The notes below the pieces were generated by a model that had not been told where the DNA came from, made no database searches, and saw nothing but the letters and a program-made list of their open reading frames with translations. Below, piece after piece: positions 21,527-29,938 of a stretch of DNA of 64,000 nucleotides (position 1 is its first letter; each line of letters opens with the position of its first letter). The DNA comes from Streptomyces spinoverrucosus (GTDB taxonomy: Bacteria; Actinomycetota; Actinomycetes; Streptomycetales; Streptomycetaceae). The translations under genes were made by a program, and so were the position numbers. The stretch is taken from contig NZ_JADPZX010000001.1 in NCBI RefSeq assembly GCF_015712165.1, positions 3,472,001 to 3,536,000 on the forward strand, written 5' to 3'.

Positions 21527-22597
21527 TCAGCCGTTCCGGCGCCGGCGGCGGCGCCGCCACTGCCATGCCGCCGCCATCCCGAAGGAAGCCGTGATCAGGG
21601 TGGCAGCCAGCACGGGCCAAAGCCCGTCCGCGACCCGCAGGTCGGCGAGGACGACCACGACGATCAGGCCCACAGGGATGAGCAGCGACAGAAGAGCCCT
21701 GACGGTGGCCACCGGCATCCCGGGGCCGGCTCTCGTGGTCCGCCGTGGCCGGGCCACCGGCCCGCCCGAGTAGAAGGCCGTTGCCCTGTCCAGGAAACGG
21801 TCGGTGGACCGGCTGTACGACCGGCCCAGGTAGGGGACCCAGACCAAAGGAGCGACCACCGCGATCAGAAACACGACACCGAGCACGGCGTAGTGCCCCA
21901 CCGCGGCCGGCCATCGCGCCAGGCCTCCCGTCCTCGCCTCACCTTGCGGCGCGATCAACCCCAGGACACGCGCCATGCGCATGGTCAGCTCCCACAGGAC
22001 CGCTACGCGCCTCCAGTCCCGCCCCGCCTTCGCCACCCCGGCCCGGTCCCGCCGTGCCGCTTCCCGCCCGGTTCGCCCCTTCCTCGAGGCCTTCTTCCCG
22101 GCCTGTCTCTCCTTCGCCTTCTCCTGTTCCGCGAGTGAGGCCGCCGCGAGCGCGGCCCGTGCCCGGTCGACGTCCGGGTAGACCCCTTGGAGCACCAGCA
22201 GCTCGGCACTGCGGACGGGACTGGTGGGGTCCCGTCCTTCGAGGGCGGCCAGCTCCAGGCAGGTGCGCGCCTGACTGAGCAGTGCCGCGCAGAATGCGAA
22301 CGGCGCCATGATCATCATGGGGCCGCCGACGAAGGCCCCCTGCGAAACGACCCGGCGCTTGCCACGGTCGAGCAACGAGGCCCGCAGTTCGGCCATGGCG
22401 GCGTCAGGCTGCGCCGCACGCATCCGGGCCACCGAGCGTGCGGCGACCGGGCCCATGTGCCGGACGGCGTAGGATGCGAGGAGTTCCGGCAAATACTGCG
22501 GGTTCGCGGCCGCCGCCCGCAGCACGGACTGCGCGAGGGCGGAATCCTGCAACGTCTCCGCGTCCGCGTCCGCGTCGTCGGGAGGCAGACCCGGCAC
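21527..22597 (-). CDS. Hypothetical membrane protein
   Basis: 356-aa protein not recognised as a known family. There is an acidic N-terminus, a helical region to about residue 85, a hydrophobic stretch (GGPMMIMAPFAFCAALL, about 92-108), a Lys/Arg/Glu-rich coiled-coil-like segment (AEQEKAKERQAGKKASRK...), then three clear membrane helices (AVLGVVFLIAVVAPLVWV, ALLSLLIPVGLIVVVVL and PVLAATLITASFGMAAAW) and an Arg-rich C-terminus. GTG start at 22597. It is the last chromosomal gene before the integrative element. Confidence 0.7.
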   Translation of the reverse strand: MPGLPPDDADADAETLQDSALAQSVLRAAAANPQYLPELLASYAVRHMGPVAARSVARMRAAQPDAAMAELRASLLDRGKRRVVSQGAFVGGPMMIMAPFAFCAALLSQARTCLELAALEGRDPTSPVRSAELLVLQGVYPDVDRARAALAAASLAEQEKAKERQAGKKASRKGRTGREAARRDRAGVAKAGRDWRRVAVLWELTMRMARVLGLIAPQGEARTGGLARWPAAVGHYAVLGVVFLIAVVAPLVWVPYLGRSYSRSTDRFLDRATAFYSGGPVARPRRTTRAGPGMPVATVRALLSLLIPVGLIVVVVLADLRVADGLWPVLAATLITASFGMAAAWQWRRRRRRRNG

Positions 22598-22815
22598 GGC
22601 TCAGACCGCCCCGGGGCCGGAACGGCGTCCCGCCGGAAACTCCACGCCCCACCGACGGGGCACGCGAACCCACACATGCGACATGTCCCGTATGTAACAC
22701 AAACGGGACGCCCAGCTGGGCACTGGTCCGGCAAAACACCGGCCCCCGGTCTCGACCACGACCAGTCGGCGCGGCCCTGCCTCACAGCCGCTCCAACAAT
22801 CGCCTCCACAGACAG

Positions 22816-22860
22816 AAAGACCCCTCTGATCTGCGAAGACGAAGATCAGAGGGGGTCTTT
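22816..22860 (-). terminator. Ancestral terminator of tRNA-Tyr
   Basis: AAAGACCCCTCTGATCT (22816-22832) and its complement (22843-22860, one bulged G) form a long stem directly beyond the displaced tRNA 3' end. Before insertion of the element it would have terminated tRNA-Tyr. Confidence 0.7.
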
Positions 22861-22866
22861 CTCAGC

Positions 22867-22893
22867 GTGGCGGCGCCAGGATTCGAACCTGGG
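22867..22893. repeat. Attachment site copy distal to the tRNA (att core)
   Basis: 27 nt identical to 28752-28778. It is the 3' quarter of tRNA-Tyr (acceptor 3' strand and T arm) with no tRNA body attached, the standard scar of integration by a tyrosine recombinase. Confidence 0.9.
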
Positions 22894-23171
22894 GTTCTGA
22901 CCTGCGGCGAAGCATCGCAGGCACTCCATCGACGCCTCGGCCGTCCGCATGCCGTCCACAGGCAGCCCACAGCCGCCCGCAGACCTCAGCCGCTCCCGAC
23001 CGTAAGCCGTACGTCAGGCTGTACGGCCTGGAGCCTCGTGATCCCTGGCCCCGCCCCCTGCCAGGCACATCGCGAGTAGCCCCGTCCACAACCGTTGAGC
23101 TCCTCTCCGTAAGTGGATCCTCGATTACGCCCACAGAGGACCCACTTCATGGAACTCCGGCAGATGGACGC
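22894..23171. other. Non-coding left end of the element
   Basis: No convincing gene. The only frames are shadows; a nine-codon ATG frame at 23149 ends just before the lipoprotein gene on the other strand. May contain recombinase arm sites, which cannot be defined by eye. Confidence 0.4.
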
Positions 23172-23648
23172 TTACTGACCAACAGTGAGCGACCATCTAA
23201 CGCCGGAGGGCGCCTGCACCTGCACGGAGCCTTCCGACCTAGCGCGCTTTAGCGCTATCTCGTTGTATGTGCTACTGACATTTCCATCGACGCATTCGAG
23301 GGGGAATCCCAGACCGACCGGAGCCACCGTGATGGACAGAGTGCCCTTCCCTTCACAGTTCACCAGAATTGACAGCGGCCCTCGCGCCACGCCATTCGGG
23401 AGCTCCACCACTCTGTTCCCGCGAGCGGAAGCAACCTCAATCAGAGGTTTTCCAATAGGGAGTTTCGGTGCACGAGCAACCGATTCCCCCTCAACTTCCT
23501 CGTATCGCTGAGAGGGTGAAGTTCTTGGCGTCGACGGGGAATCCAGTGCCGACGGCTGGTTCGACTCACTGCTGCCAGAGCACGCAGCCAGGAGAAGCCC
23601 GCCCACCATCGCGGCCACTACAGCCTTCTTGCGACGGCTGCCAACCAT
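23172..23648 (-). CDS. Lipoprotein, element cargo
   Basis: 158-aa predicted lipoprotein. Positively charged N-terminus (VGSRRKK), hydrophobic core and lipobox LAAC with Cys23; a Ser/Pro-rich linker; then a beta-rich C-terminal domain (residues about 90-158) with two Cys (LVNCEGKGTL and PLECVDGN) that may form a disulfide. The ATG at 23648 overlaps the TGA of the upstream gene (TGATG), so translation is coupled. Base composition is visibly less GC-rich than the core genome, suggesting transfer. Similar C-terminal domains occur in Streptomyces hypothetical lipoproteins as far as I recall; function unknown. Confidence 0.8.
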   Translation of the reverse strand: MVGSRRKKAVVAAMVGGLLLAACSGSSESNQPSALDSPSTPRTSPSQRYEEVEGESVARAPKLPIGKPLIEVASARGNRVVELPNGVARGPLSILVNCEGKGTLSITVAPVGLGFPLECVDGNVSSTYNEIALKRARSEGSVQVQAPSGVRWSLTVGQ

Positions 23649-24343
23649 CAGTCCTCCCATATGTACCAACCCACCCGGAACGGCGTGTAGCTCGTGATGG
23701 TCGTCTTTGCTGATGTCTTGCAGTTGCTGTAGATCGTATAGCTTTGACCGGTGTGCTTCAGTCGAAACACTCCATACTTGGCGTTCGTCGTCGTCTTTGG
23801 TGGAGTATTCACCGATATCTTGTTGCCGAGCTTCGCGGTGAGCTTGGCCGACAACTCCACATCAAACTTGCCTTCAACCTTGGCGATCAGAGCCTCTCGA
23901 CTCACCGTGAGGCCAGCCGAAACCGAAATCCCGATCTCGCCCGTCACTTCGGATGTGAACGTCGACTTTGCCGTCCGGGACGTTCCGTTGTAGTTCGAGT
24001 TCGTCGGGCCGACGCCCTTGTGATACTGCTTTCCTTGCGACTGCGCGACATAGACGCCATGTGGCGGACCGCAGTATTCTGCGTTAGGCCAGTCCTTCGG
24101 TGGCGGCGGCATGAAGGTGGGCTCGTCCGGCATCCCATTACCTTCGTCCGGGATATCGGACACTACCTCCTCGGGCTCCGCAGGCGGGTCCTGGTTGATC
24201 TCACCATCGGGTATTGGCGTTTCGGTGGCCGTGGGGGTCGATTCTGGGGTTTCAGAGACGGCAACGGCCGACCCGGAAACGCCGAGGCACAGAAGAAGTG
24301 CTGCCACTGACGCGACGGTGGTTCGGTTCAAAACGATGCCCAT
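23648..24343 (-). CDS. Secreted beta-rich protein, element cargo
   Basis: 231-aa protein with a signal peptide (MGIVLNRTTVASVAALLLCLGVSGSAVA, cleavage near residue 28), an acidic/proline-rich linker (about 30-85) and a beta-rich domain. The stretch TSEVTGEIGISVSAGLTV...AKVEGKFDVELSAKLTAKLG alternates polar and apolar residues, as in amphipathic hairpins of membrane-inserting or adhesive proteins. Two Cys (NAEYCGPP and YSNCKTSA) may pair. The ATG at 24343 has GAGAGGT upstream and is preferred to the earlier frame start at 24460. No known family recognised with confidence; toxin- or effector-like activity is speculation. Confidence 0.75.
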   Translation of the reverse strand: MGIVLNRTTVASVAALLLCLGVSGSAVAVSETPESTPTATETPIPDGEINQDPPAEPEEVVSDIPDEGNGMPDEPTFMPPPPKDWPNAEYCGPPHGVYVAQSQGKQYHKGVGPTNSNYNGTSRTAKSTFTSEVTGEIGISVSAGLTVSREALIAKVEGKFDVELSAKLTAKLGNKISVNTPPKTTTNAKYGVFRLKHTGQSYTIYSNCKTSAKTTITSYTPFRVGWYIWED

Positions 24344-24393
24344 CAGACACCTCTCAACCGTAGGCCTCCCCCCTGGGGTGACCGAGTGATCAG

Positions 24394-24423
24394 AGGCTAG
24401 ACCACAGATGATCACCTTGCCAA
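24394..24423 (-). promoter_or_regulatory. Candidate promoter of the cargo pair
   Basis: On the minus strand TTGGCA (24418-24423) is separated by 18 nt from TAGCCT (24394-24399). It would give a leader of about 45 nt with the GAGAGGT ribosome site. Confidence 0.45.
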
Positions 24424-24778
24424 TGGCGGCGAAGGTATTTGAGGTTAACTTGAGACCCACCCGGAATTCTCGATTCCAATTTAAATTCCCGAACGGACCT
24501 TCTTCGCCAAGTTAAGCGGTGGGTTCCGCTTCATTTTTCGCATCACAGAACATATCCCATCGCCTCCAGGTAGCTGATATCGGGCACGTCGGGGCGAGAT
24601 GTTTGATTCTGTCCGCGCAACCCCTGAGCACACGGGCGCTGATGTTCGGTGTGCCTTTGGAGCCCTGCGAGGCGGGCTCGCTGTTCCTCGGTGAGCTGCG
24701 GCGCGCGGTCACCTGCCGTGCCGATCAGGGTTGGATCCCACCTCCCTGTGTGGGTCACGTGATCGGTGACGCGTGGTG
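24424..24778. other. AT-richer spacer with possible gene fragment
   Basis: 24440-24540 is unusually AT-rich for this genome. A minus-strand frame at 24543-24782 contains QLTEEQRARLAGLQRHTE, which resembles a worn C-terminus of a larger protein, possibly downstream coding sequence of the relaxase remnant, but I could not identify it. No intact gene. Confidence 0.4.
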
Positions 24779-26077
24779 TCACCCCTCGCTGCTCTGTCCG
24801 CCGAGATTTCGGCAGTGTGCTCGGGCGGCCTGATGGGCGGTCTGCTCAGGGAGCCCCGGTTCGGCTCGCTTGCCGAGCGACGTCTGAGTCACGTGCCGAC
24901 GAGCCTCGGCGAGCAAGTGCCGGTAGCGGAACACCCCGTGGTGCACGTAGACGGTCTTGGCGACATCGAGCACCGCGACGGCGATGTCGAGCACGCGCCG
25001 GACCCGAGCTCGGATCATCTCGGCGGCGCGGCGGGCCAGCTCCAAGAGGCGGTCGATGATGTCAGCGCCGAAGAGGGCGACGGCTTCGCGCCACCGTGCC
25101 CGGAGGACCGGCAGGGGCAGGATCTCCTCCTTCGGCGGGTGCTCCTCCCGTGCGGCGCGCGCCATGAAGCGGGAGCGCAGGCCCGGACCCGGCTCGCGGC
25201 AGGTCCTGGACCGGTGTTCCTCCGTGAGTTCTTTCGAGGCGGCTCATCGTGGCCGCGTTGCGAGTGGAGGTCCGGTCGATGAGTGCGCTCGGGATTCCGG
25301 CTATCTCCATTACGGGCCGCTTTCCCAGGGTGGCGATGCGCGGGCGCGTGGCCAGGCCGAGCGCGGCACAGACCTCTTCGAGTACGAGTTGGTTGTACAG
25401 CGCCCCGGCAGCGACCGCGTCCTCCAACAGCACTCGCCCGTGCAGATGCGCCCAAGTGCCGTCCTCACGCTGCACCTTGACCGAGATCACGACGTGGTCA
25501 TGCAGCAACGGCTTCTGATCCCTGTTGTCGAAGTGCCGGAACCTGGCGGGCATGCGGTCCTTGCAGCCCGCCCCGGAGCGCACGATGAGCGCGTTGTCCT
25601 CCAACCACGCCACCACCTTGCTGATGGCCACGACCTGGGACCGCTCCACGATGCCCGGCACCGGTCCGGTGCCGAACGCCCACAGCAACGTCACTGTGGC
25701 CGACGGACGGAACGCGCAGTCCCACGCCGCCACTGACCCGCCCTTGCTCGTCCTCGCCCGCAGCGCGTAGCCGAGCTTCACCGCCCGCCGTACCTCGGCG
25801 GGGTTCGCGTCGGCGGCTGTCAGCTCGGCCGTGATCCTGTCCGCCTCGGGATGAAGACCCTCACCCGAAGAGGCTGCGCATCTGCGCTTCGGTGACCACC
25901 CCAGCAACACCGGGGGCGGGCGCCGCTCGCCCCATCCACTCGCCTGCGGGCACCCCGGCTTCGGCCTGGTCCTCGGTCAGGAGCGTGTTCCGCCCCCGGT
26001 CGCTGGCCGTCGCCGATGACCACCTGACGTACGTAGTAGCGGTACACCGAGCCTGCACTGATTCGTTTGATCGTCAT
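24779..26077 (-). pseudogene. MobF-type conjugative relaxase (TraA-like), several frameshifts
   Basis: Pieces of a TrwC/MobF relaxase follow in order but in different frames. The N-terminus MTIKRISAGSVYRYYVRQVV starts at 26077. It continues in a second frame as LLTEDQAEAGVPAGEWMGR...EAQMRSLFG (about 25861-25990). A third frame carries the core EVRRAVKLGYALRAR...FRPSATVTLLWAFG...HDHVVISVKVQ with the metal-binding HxH (about 25240-25860). A fourth frame has ALFGADIIDRLLELARRAAE...VHHGVFRYRHLLAEARRHV (about 24880-25165). At least three indels are needed, and the helicase part is missing. Assignment is from remembered family patterns. Confidence 0.75.
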
Positions 26078-26403
26078 CATGCGAATCAGCCCAACACGCC
26101 TCTCACGGGCGAAAACAGCGTCAAGGTGCGGCATCCCGTGGGGCGGGAGAGAAAAGGGAAGAATCTCGCAACCGTCCCGTGAGACGGACTGGCAGGAGGC
26201 CGGCGGAAAGAGAGGCAGAGCACCGGTGCCATACGCCAGGCGCCTCGCGTCCGAGGCATCGTGGGAAGCCGGACAGTCCGCCCAAGGGCAGTCTCTCTGA
26301 CGCGTAAATAGGTCCAGGTCAGGGGTTGTTTGGGCAGGGCTGAGCGTCCGGTGGCCGCAGGGGCTGCCGGGGCTGCCGGGGCTGCCGGGCGGTCGTGGGG
26401 TGG
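26078..26403. other. Non-coding spacer with three 9-bp repeats
   Basis: No gene is supported. Just before the IS110 stop lie three perfect GGGGCTGCC copies (26360-26386). One end of the IS110 element must fall in this spacer, but IS110-family ends have no long inverted repeats, so the boundary cannot be set by eye. Confidence 0.5.
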
Positions 26404-27648
26404 TCAGGCTGTGGTTCCCAGCGGGTTGAGGGTGACGGTGTAGCCGAGCTGGTTGAGGGCGTTGATCGCGCGGCGGGTGGCGCGTTCGGGGTCGCGCTGG
26501 GTGAAGTAGGCGCCGCCGAGCTCGCGGTAGGTGACGTGGTCGGTGAGCATGTGCCAGATCGCGGTGATGATCGAGTGCTCGACGGCGACCAGGGCCCTGA
26601 GCGGGCCGCGGCGGGCGGTGAGCCGCTTGTAACGGGCTTGCAGGTAGGTGTCTTTGGTTCTCACCGCGCCGAACGCCGCGAGCCCGAGTGCTCCCTTCAG
26701 GTAGGGATTGCCGGGGCGGACCTTGGTGTTCTTGGTGCGGCCGGCGGACTCGTGGTGGCCGGGGCAGACCCCGGCCCAGGAGGCGAGGTGCCGGGCGGAG
26801 GCGAAGCGGGCCATGTCGCCGCCGGTCTCCGCGACGATCACCTCGGCGACCGCGCGGTTGATCCCGGGGATGGTGTCGAGCAGGTCGAGGGCGCCTCGAA
26901 AGGGGGCCATCGCCTCCTCGATCCGCGCATCCAGCTGCCCGACCGCATCCGTGAGCTGGTCGTAGTGGTCCAGGTGCAGCCGGACCAGGAAGGCATGATG
27001 GTCGCGGAAGCGGCCGGTCAGGGCCTCGGTGAGTTCGGGAATCTTGTTGCGGAGCTTGCGTTTGGCCAGCTCCGCGAGGGTCTGTGGTTCGCGTTCGCCC
27101 GAGACGAGAGCCTCCAGCATGGCCCGGCCGGAGACGCCCATGATGTCGGAGGCAACCGCGGCAAGTTTGATCCCGGTGTCCTCCAGCAGCTTCTCCAGGC
27201 GCTGGACGATCTGGCCGCGCTCGCGGGTGAGCTGGGTGCGGGCGCGGGTCAGGTCCCGCAGTTCACGCACGGGCTGGTCGGGCACGAACGACGGCCTGAC
27301 CAGGCCGTGGGCGCCGAGCTGGGCCAGCCAGGCCGCATCGGAGACGTCGGTCTTGCGGCCGGGCAGGTTCTTGACCTGCCGGGCGTTGACCAGGATCACG
27401 GCCAAGTCCTCGGACAGCAGGTAGTAGAACGGTTTCCAGTAGTCGCTGGTTGCCTCGATCACCACCAGGGTGACCTCGGCGGCGAGCAGGTGATCCCGCA
27501 GCGCAAGGACCGCGTTCGTCGTCGAACCCCACGTCGTGGTCTCGGTGGTGAACGACCCCCGCCGTTTCGCAGTCGGCGTGCGAACGCACACCTTGGCGTC
27601 CTTCTTGCTGATGTCCACACCAGCGCAGCGTTCGTGCAGCACGTCCAC
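26404..27648 (-). mobile_element. IS110 family transposase (insertion sequence, minimal extent)
   Basis: 414-aa transposase of the DEDD type. The N-terminal RuvC-like domain (CAGVDISKKDAKVCV with the first Asp, VVIEATSDYWKPFYYLL with the Glu, and LPGRKTDVSDAAWLAQL with further Asp) is complete, and the C-terminal transposase_20 domain (LLDTIPGINRAVAEVIVAETG...ARHLASWAGVCPGHHESAG) carries the catalytic serine region. GTG start at 27648 with GGGAGG upstream. The reading frame is intact, so this copy could be active. The true element is longer on both sides. Confidence 0.9.
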
Positions 27649-28023
27649 AGCTCTGCTCCCTCCCAGCCGGCAACCGGTACACCGTTCCGGGAGGGCCAGG
27701 GCGAAACAGGAATTCTGACGCACGTGCTCACAGCAACACTCCACGGTTCCCGTGGACGGCCCTCAGTGCCACGCTGACCTGCGAGCTCACCGGCATCACA
27801 GAGACATCGGCTTCGGCCGGAACGAACCCCTCCAGCGTCCCGGACCGGCATCACCCCACGTCAGGGCAGACGGAAGCACCTTCGGCGCACGCCACGGGAT
27901 TTACCACGCCCCCGGCGCGCACCAAAGGTGCGCTGGTTCGCTGACCTGCGGTGACCTGTGCAGATGAGCGAGTCGAGAGGAGACTCGACCCCAGCCTTCC
28001 ACGCATCGTGCACATGCGACCGG
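27649..28023. other. Non-coding region upstream of the IS110 gene
   Basis: No credible gene. In the IS110 group the non-coding end upstream of the transposase encodes a structured bridge RNA that specifies target and donor. The first 200-250 nt here (towards 27649) are the expected place. I could not derive the fold by eye. The rest is debris next to the IS481 tail. Confidence 0.4.
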
Positions 28024-28173
28024 CTAGGTGCATTGACTCGCAGGGTTGTTGACTCGGGTGATGGGCGGCTGGCCTCCGAGTGCGGTGTGGCAGCGATGGT
28101 ATTCGTAGGCGTGGAGGAAGTCGTCCAGAGCTGCGGTGCGATGGGGTCTCCCGTGGGACCGTGCGACGCGCAC
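28024..28173 (-). pseudogene. C-terminal fragment of an IS481-type transposase
   Basis: About 49 codons end at the TAG at 28024 and include LDDFLHAYEYHRCHTALGG followed by QPPITRVNN, the highly characteristic end of IS481/rve-type DDE transposases. Everything upstream of the fragment is missing, so it is a deletion remnant. Confidence 0.75.
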
Positions 28174-28251
28174 TCTCAGCGCTTGAGGCGGTCGGCCGAG
28201 TGGAGACCCGACAGGGCGTGGGCAGGGTTGTACGAGCAGCCGCAGACGAAG

Positions 28252-28665
28252 GGTGAAGGTACGGCATCTCACCGCATACGGCACGGCCCCGACGGTCAGG
28301 TGTTCCAGACGATGCGCGGCGGACTGGTCCAGGACACCGGGTACGGAGAAGTCTGGGCTGAGGCTCGCTCGCGAGCCCTGACCCCGACGGAATTCGAATC
28401 GGCGCTGGCCAAGCTTCCGTATGATCTTCGCCACGCTGCGGTGTCCACGTGGCTTAGCTCTGGAGTCGAACCTCAGCTCGTGGCGGAATGCGCGGGCCAC
28501 AGCGTGGCGGTGCTGTTCCGTGTGTACGCCAAATTGCTCAAGGACGGAGGCGAGGCGGCAAACGCCAAGATCTCCGCGCGTCTGGGGCAGAGCGCGCGAC
28601 GGGCTCAAAGTCCCGTCCACACCCCGTGCACGTACCCCGAGACAGGGCGTTCGAACGCGAGATAG
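28252..28665 (+). pseudogene. Tyrosine integrase, C-terminal catalytic fragment
   Basis: The fragment ends with the tyrosine recombinase box: YDLRHAAVSTWLSSGV (Arg and His), ECAGHSV (His) and RVYAK (nucleophilic Tyr). The N-terminal arm-binding and core-binding domains are absent and the sequence before about 28252 does not resemble an integrase. It reads towards the intact tRNA-Tyr, 87 nt away, as expected for the gene that inserted the element. Truncation presumably came with the adjacent IS481 remnant. Confidence 0.8.
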
Positions 28666-28702
28666 CGTGAGACAGTCCGTAGGTCACAGGGGTACATGAC
28701 GA

Positions 28703-28742
28703 AAGGCCCGTGACCTGCTGACATCGCAGGTCACGGGCCCTT
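28703..28742 (-). terminator. Element-borne terminator for tRNA-Tyr
   Basis: A perfect 14-bp stem (28705-28718 with 28726-28739) and 7-nt loop lie about 10 nt from the tRNA-Tyr 3' end, just inside the element. On the minus strand a short T run follows (CCTTTCGTC). It substitutes for the original terminator displaced to 22816-22860. Confidence 0.7.
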
Positions 28743-28751
28743 CGTTTCCGT

Positions 28752-28778
28752 GTGGCGGCGCCAGGATTCGAACCTGGG
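28752..28778. repeat. Attachment site copy within intact tRNA-Tyr (att core)
   Basis: 27 nt identical to 22867-22893, covering the T arm and 3' acceptor strand of tRNA-Tyr. Confidence 0.9.
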
Positions 28779-28834
28779 AAGGCTGAGCCGGCAGATTTAC
28801 AGTCTGCTCCCTTTGGCCGCTCGGGCACACCGCC
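28753..28834 (-). tRNA. tRNA-Tyr (anticodon GTA)
   Basis: An 82-nt class II tRNA on the minus strand with acceptor GGCGGTG/CGCCGCC, anticodon in GCAGACTGTAAATCTGC, a long variable arm (CGGCTCAGCCT) and T loop TTCGAAT. It was kept intact by the integrated element, which supplies the 3' end. Confidence 0.95.
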
Positions 28835-29058
28835 GGGGTTTGCTGCCGCTCGAACCGCCTTTCGGTGGTGCTCGCTGGCAACGACGTAAACAATACCCGA
28901 TACGGAGGGGTGCTTCGCCACCCGATTGATCGGCGCTCGGGGGACAGGGGGTGGCTAGGCTTGTCCGGATGCGGCCCCGGGTCCGATCCGGGCCCGGCCG
29001 CCGCCCGCGTACGCCGCTACGCACCCGATTCGCACCCCGATACAAGGAGCCACAGCAC

Positions 29059-29547
29059 ATGGCCGACTCCAGTTTCGACATCGTCTCGAAGGTCGAGCGG
29101 CAGGAGGTCGACAACGCCCTCAACCAGGCCGCCAAGGAGATCTCGCAGCGCTACGACTTCAAGGGCGTGGGTGCCTCGATCTCGTGGTCCGGTGACAAGA
29201 TCCTGATGGAGGCGAACTCGGAGGACCGCGTGAAGGCCGTCCTCGACGTCTTCCAGTCCAAGCTGATCAAGCGTGGCATCTCGCTGAAGGCCCTGGACGC
29301 GGGCGAGCCCCAGCTCTCGGGCAAGGAGTACAAGATCTTCGCGTCGATCGAGGAGGGGATCTCCCAGGAGAACGCGAAGAAGGTGGCGAAGATCATTCGC
29401 GACGAGGGTCCGAAGGGCGTCAAGGCCCAGGTCCAGGGCGAGGAGCTGCGCGTCACCTCCAAGAGCCGGGACGACCTCCAGGCCGTGATCGCCCTTCTGA
29501 AGGGCAAGGACTTCGACTTCGCGCTGCAGTTCGTGAACTACCGGTAA
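29059..29547 (+). CDS. YajQ family cyclic-di-GMP-binding protein
   Basis: 162-aa protein with the YajQ fold of two ferredoxin-like halves. [24 protein letters not shown] and [30 protein letters not shown] are the conserved ends. Family members bind nucleotides, RNA or c-di-GMP; the role in Streptomyces is not settled. The ATG at 29059 with AAGGAG 11 nt upstream is preferred to the in-frame GTG at 28951. It is the first chromosomal gene beyond tRNA-Tyr. Confidence 0.93.
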   Translation: MADSSFDIVSKVERQEVDNALNQAAKEISQRYDFKGVGASISWSGDKILMEANSEDRVKAVLDVFQSKLIKRGISLKALDAGEPQLSGKEYKIFASIEEGISQENAKKVAKIIRDEGPKGVKAQVQGEELRVTSKSRDDLQAVIALLKGKDFDFALQFVNYR

Positions 29548-29671
29548 CCCCGACGCACGCGCACGTCCGAGGAGGGGTGGGCACCCGCTTGCCCGGTGGC
29601 CCTCCCTTTCTCGCCCCTGACTCGGAAAGTGCCTGCCTGACTGGGCAGTGCCTGCGCGCGACGCCCCGCGC

Positions 29672-29938
29672 TCAGTCGCGCGAGTGGCCGAAGAGGATGC
29701 GGTACGCGATCAGCAGGACCAGCGAGCCGCCGATGGCAGCCGCCCAGGTGGTGCCGTCGTAGAAGTCCTTGCTGATCGGGTGGTCCAGCCAGCGGGCCGA
29801 TATCCAGCCGCCGATGAACGCGCCCGCGATGCCGATCAATGTGGTGCCGATGAGTCCGCCCGGGTCGCGGCCCGGCAGCAGAAACTTGGCGATGGCTCCG
29901 GCCAACAGTCCCAGGATGATCCAAGCGATGATGCTCAT
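29672..29938 (-). CDS. GlsB/YeaQ/YmgE family membrane protein
   Basis: 88-aa small integral membrane protein, often called transglycosylase-associated. MSIIAWIILGLLAGAIAKFL, GGLIGTTLIGIAGAFIGGW and AAIGGSLVLLIAYRIL form three helices with Gly-zipper patterns (LPGRDPGG). Usually stress-inducible; substrate or partner unknown. ATG at 29938. Confidence 0.9.
   Translation of the reverse strand: MSIIAWIILGLLAGAIAKFLLPGRDPGGLIGTTLIGIAGAFIGGWISARWLDHPISKDFYDGTTWAAAIGGSLVLLIAYRILFGHSRD

Larger units (their letters stand above)
22867..28778. mobile_element. Decayed integrative (conjugative) element in tRNA-Tyr
   Basis: The 27-bp direct repeat of the tRNA-Tyr 3' end delimits about 5.9 kb. Inside are remnants of a conjugative element: a frameshifted MobF relaxase, the C-terminus of a tyrosine integrase next to the intact tRNA, an IS110 transposase gene, a truncated IS481 transposase tail, and a low-GC secreted protein/lipoprotein pair. 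No intact integrase, excisionase, FtsK/TraB-type translocase or Rep is visible, so it is probably immobile by itself. AICE-like origin is inferred. Confidence 0.85.

Noticed and set aside
22867..22893. Second tRNA gene at the left att
   Set aside because: Only the T arm and acceptor 3' strand are present; no D or anticodon arm.
24519..24833. 104-codon plus-strand frame in the element
   Set aside because: No ribosome site, overlaps the end of the relaxase remnant, and composition is not protein-like.
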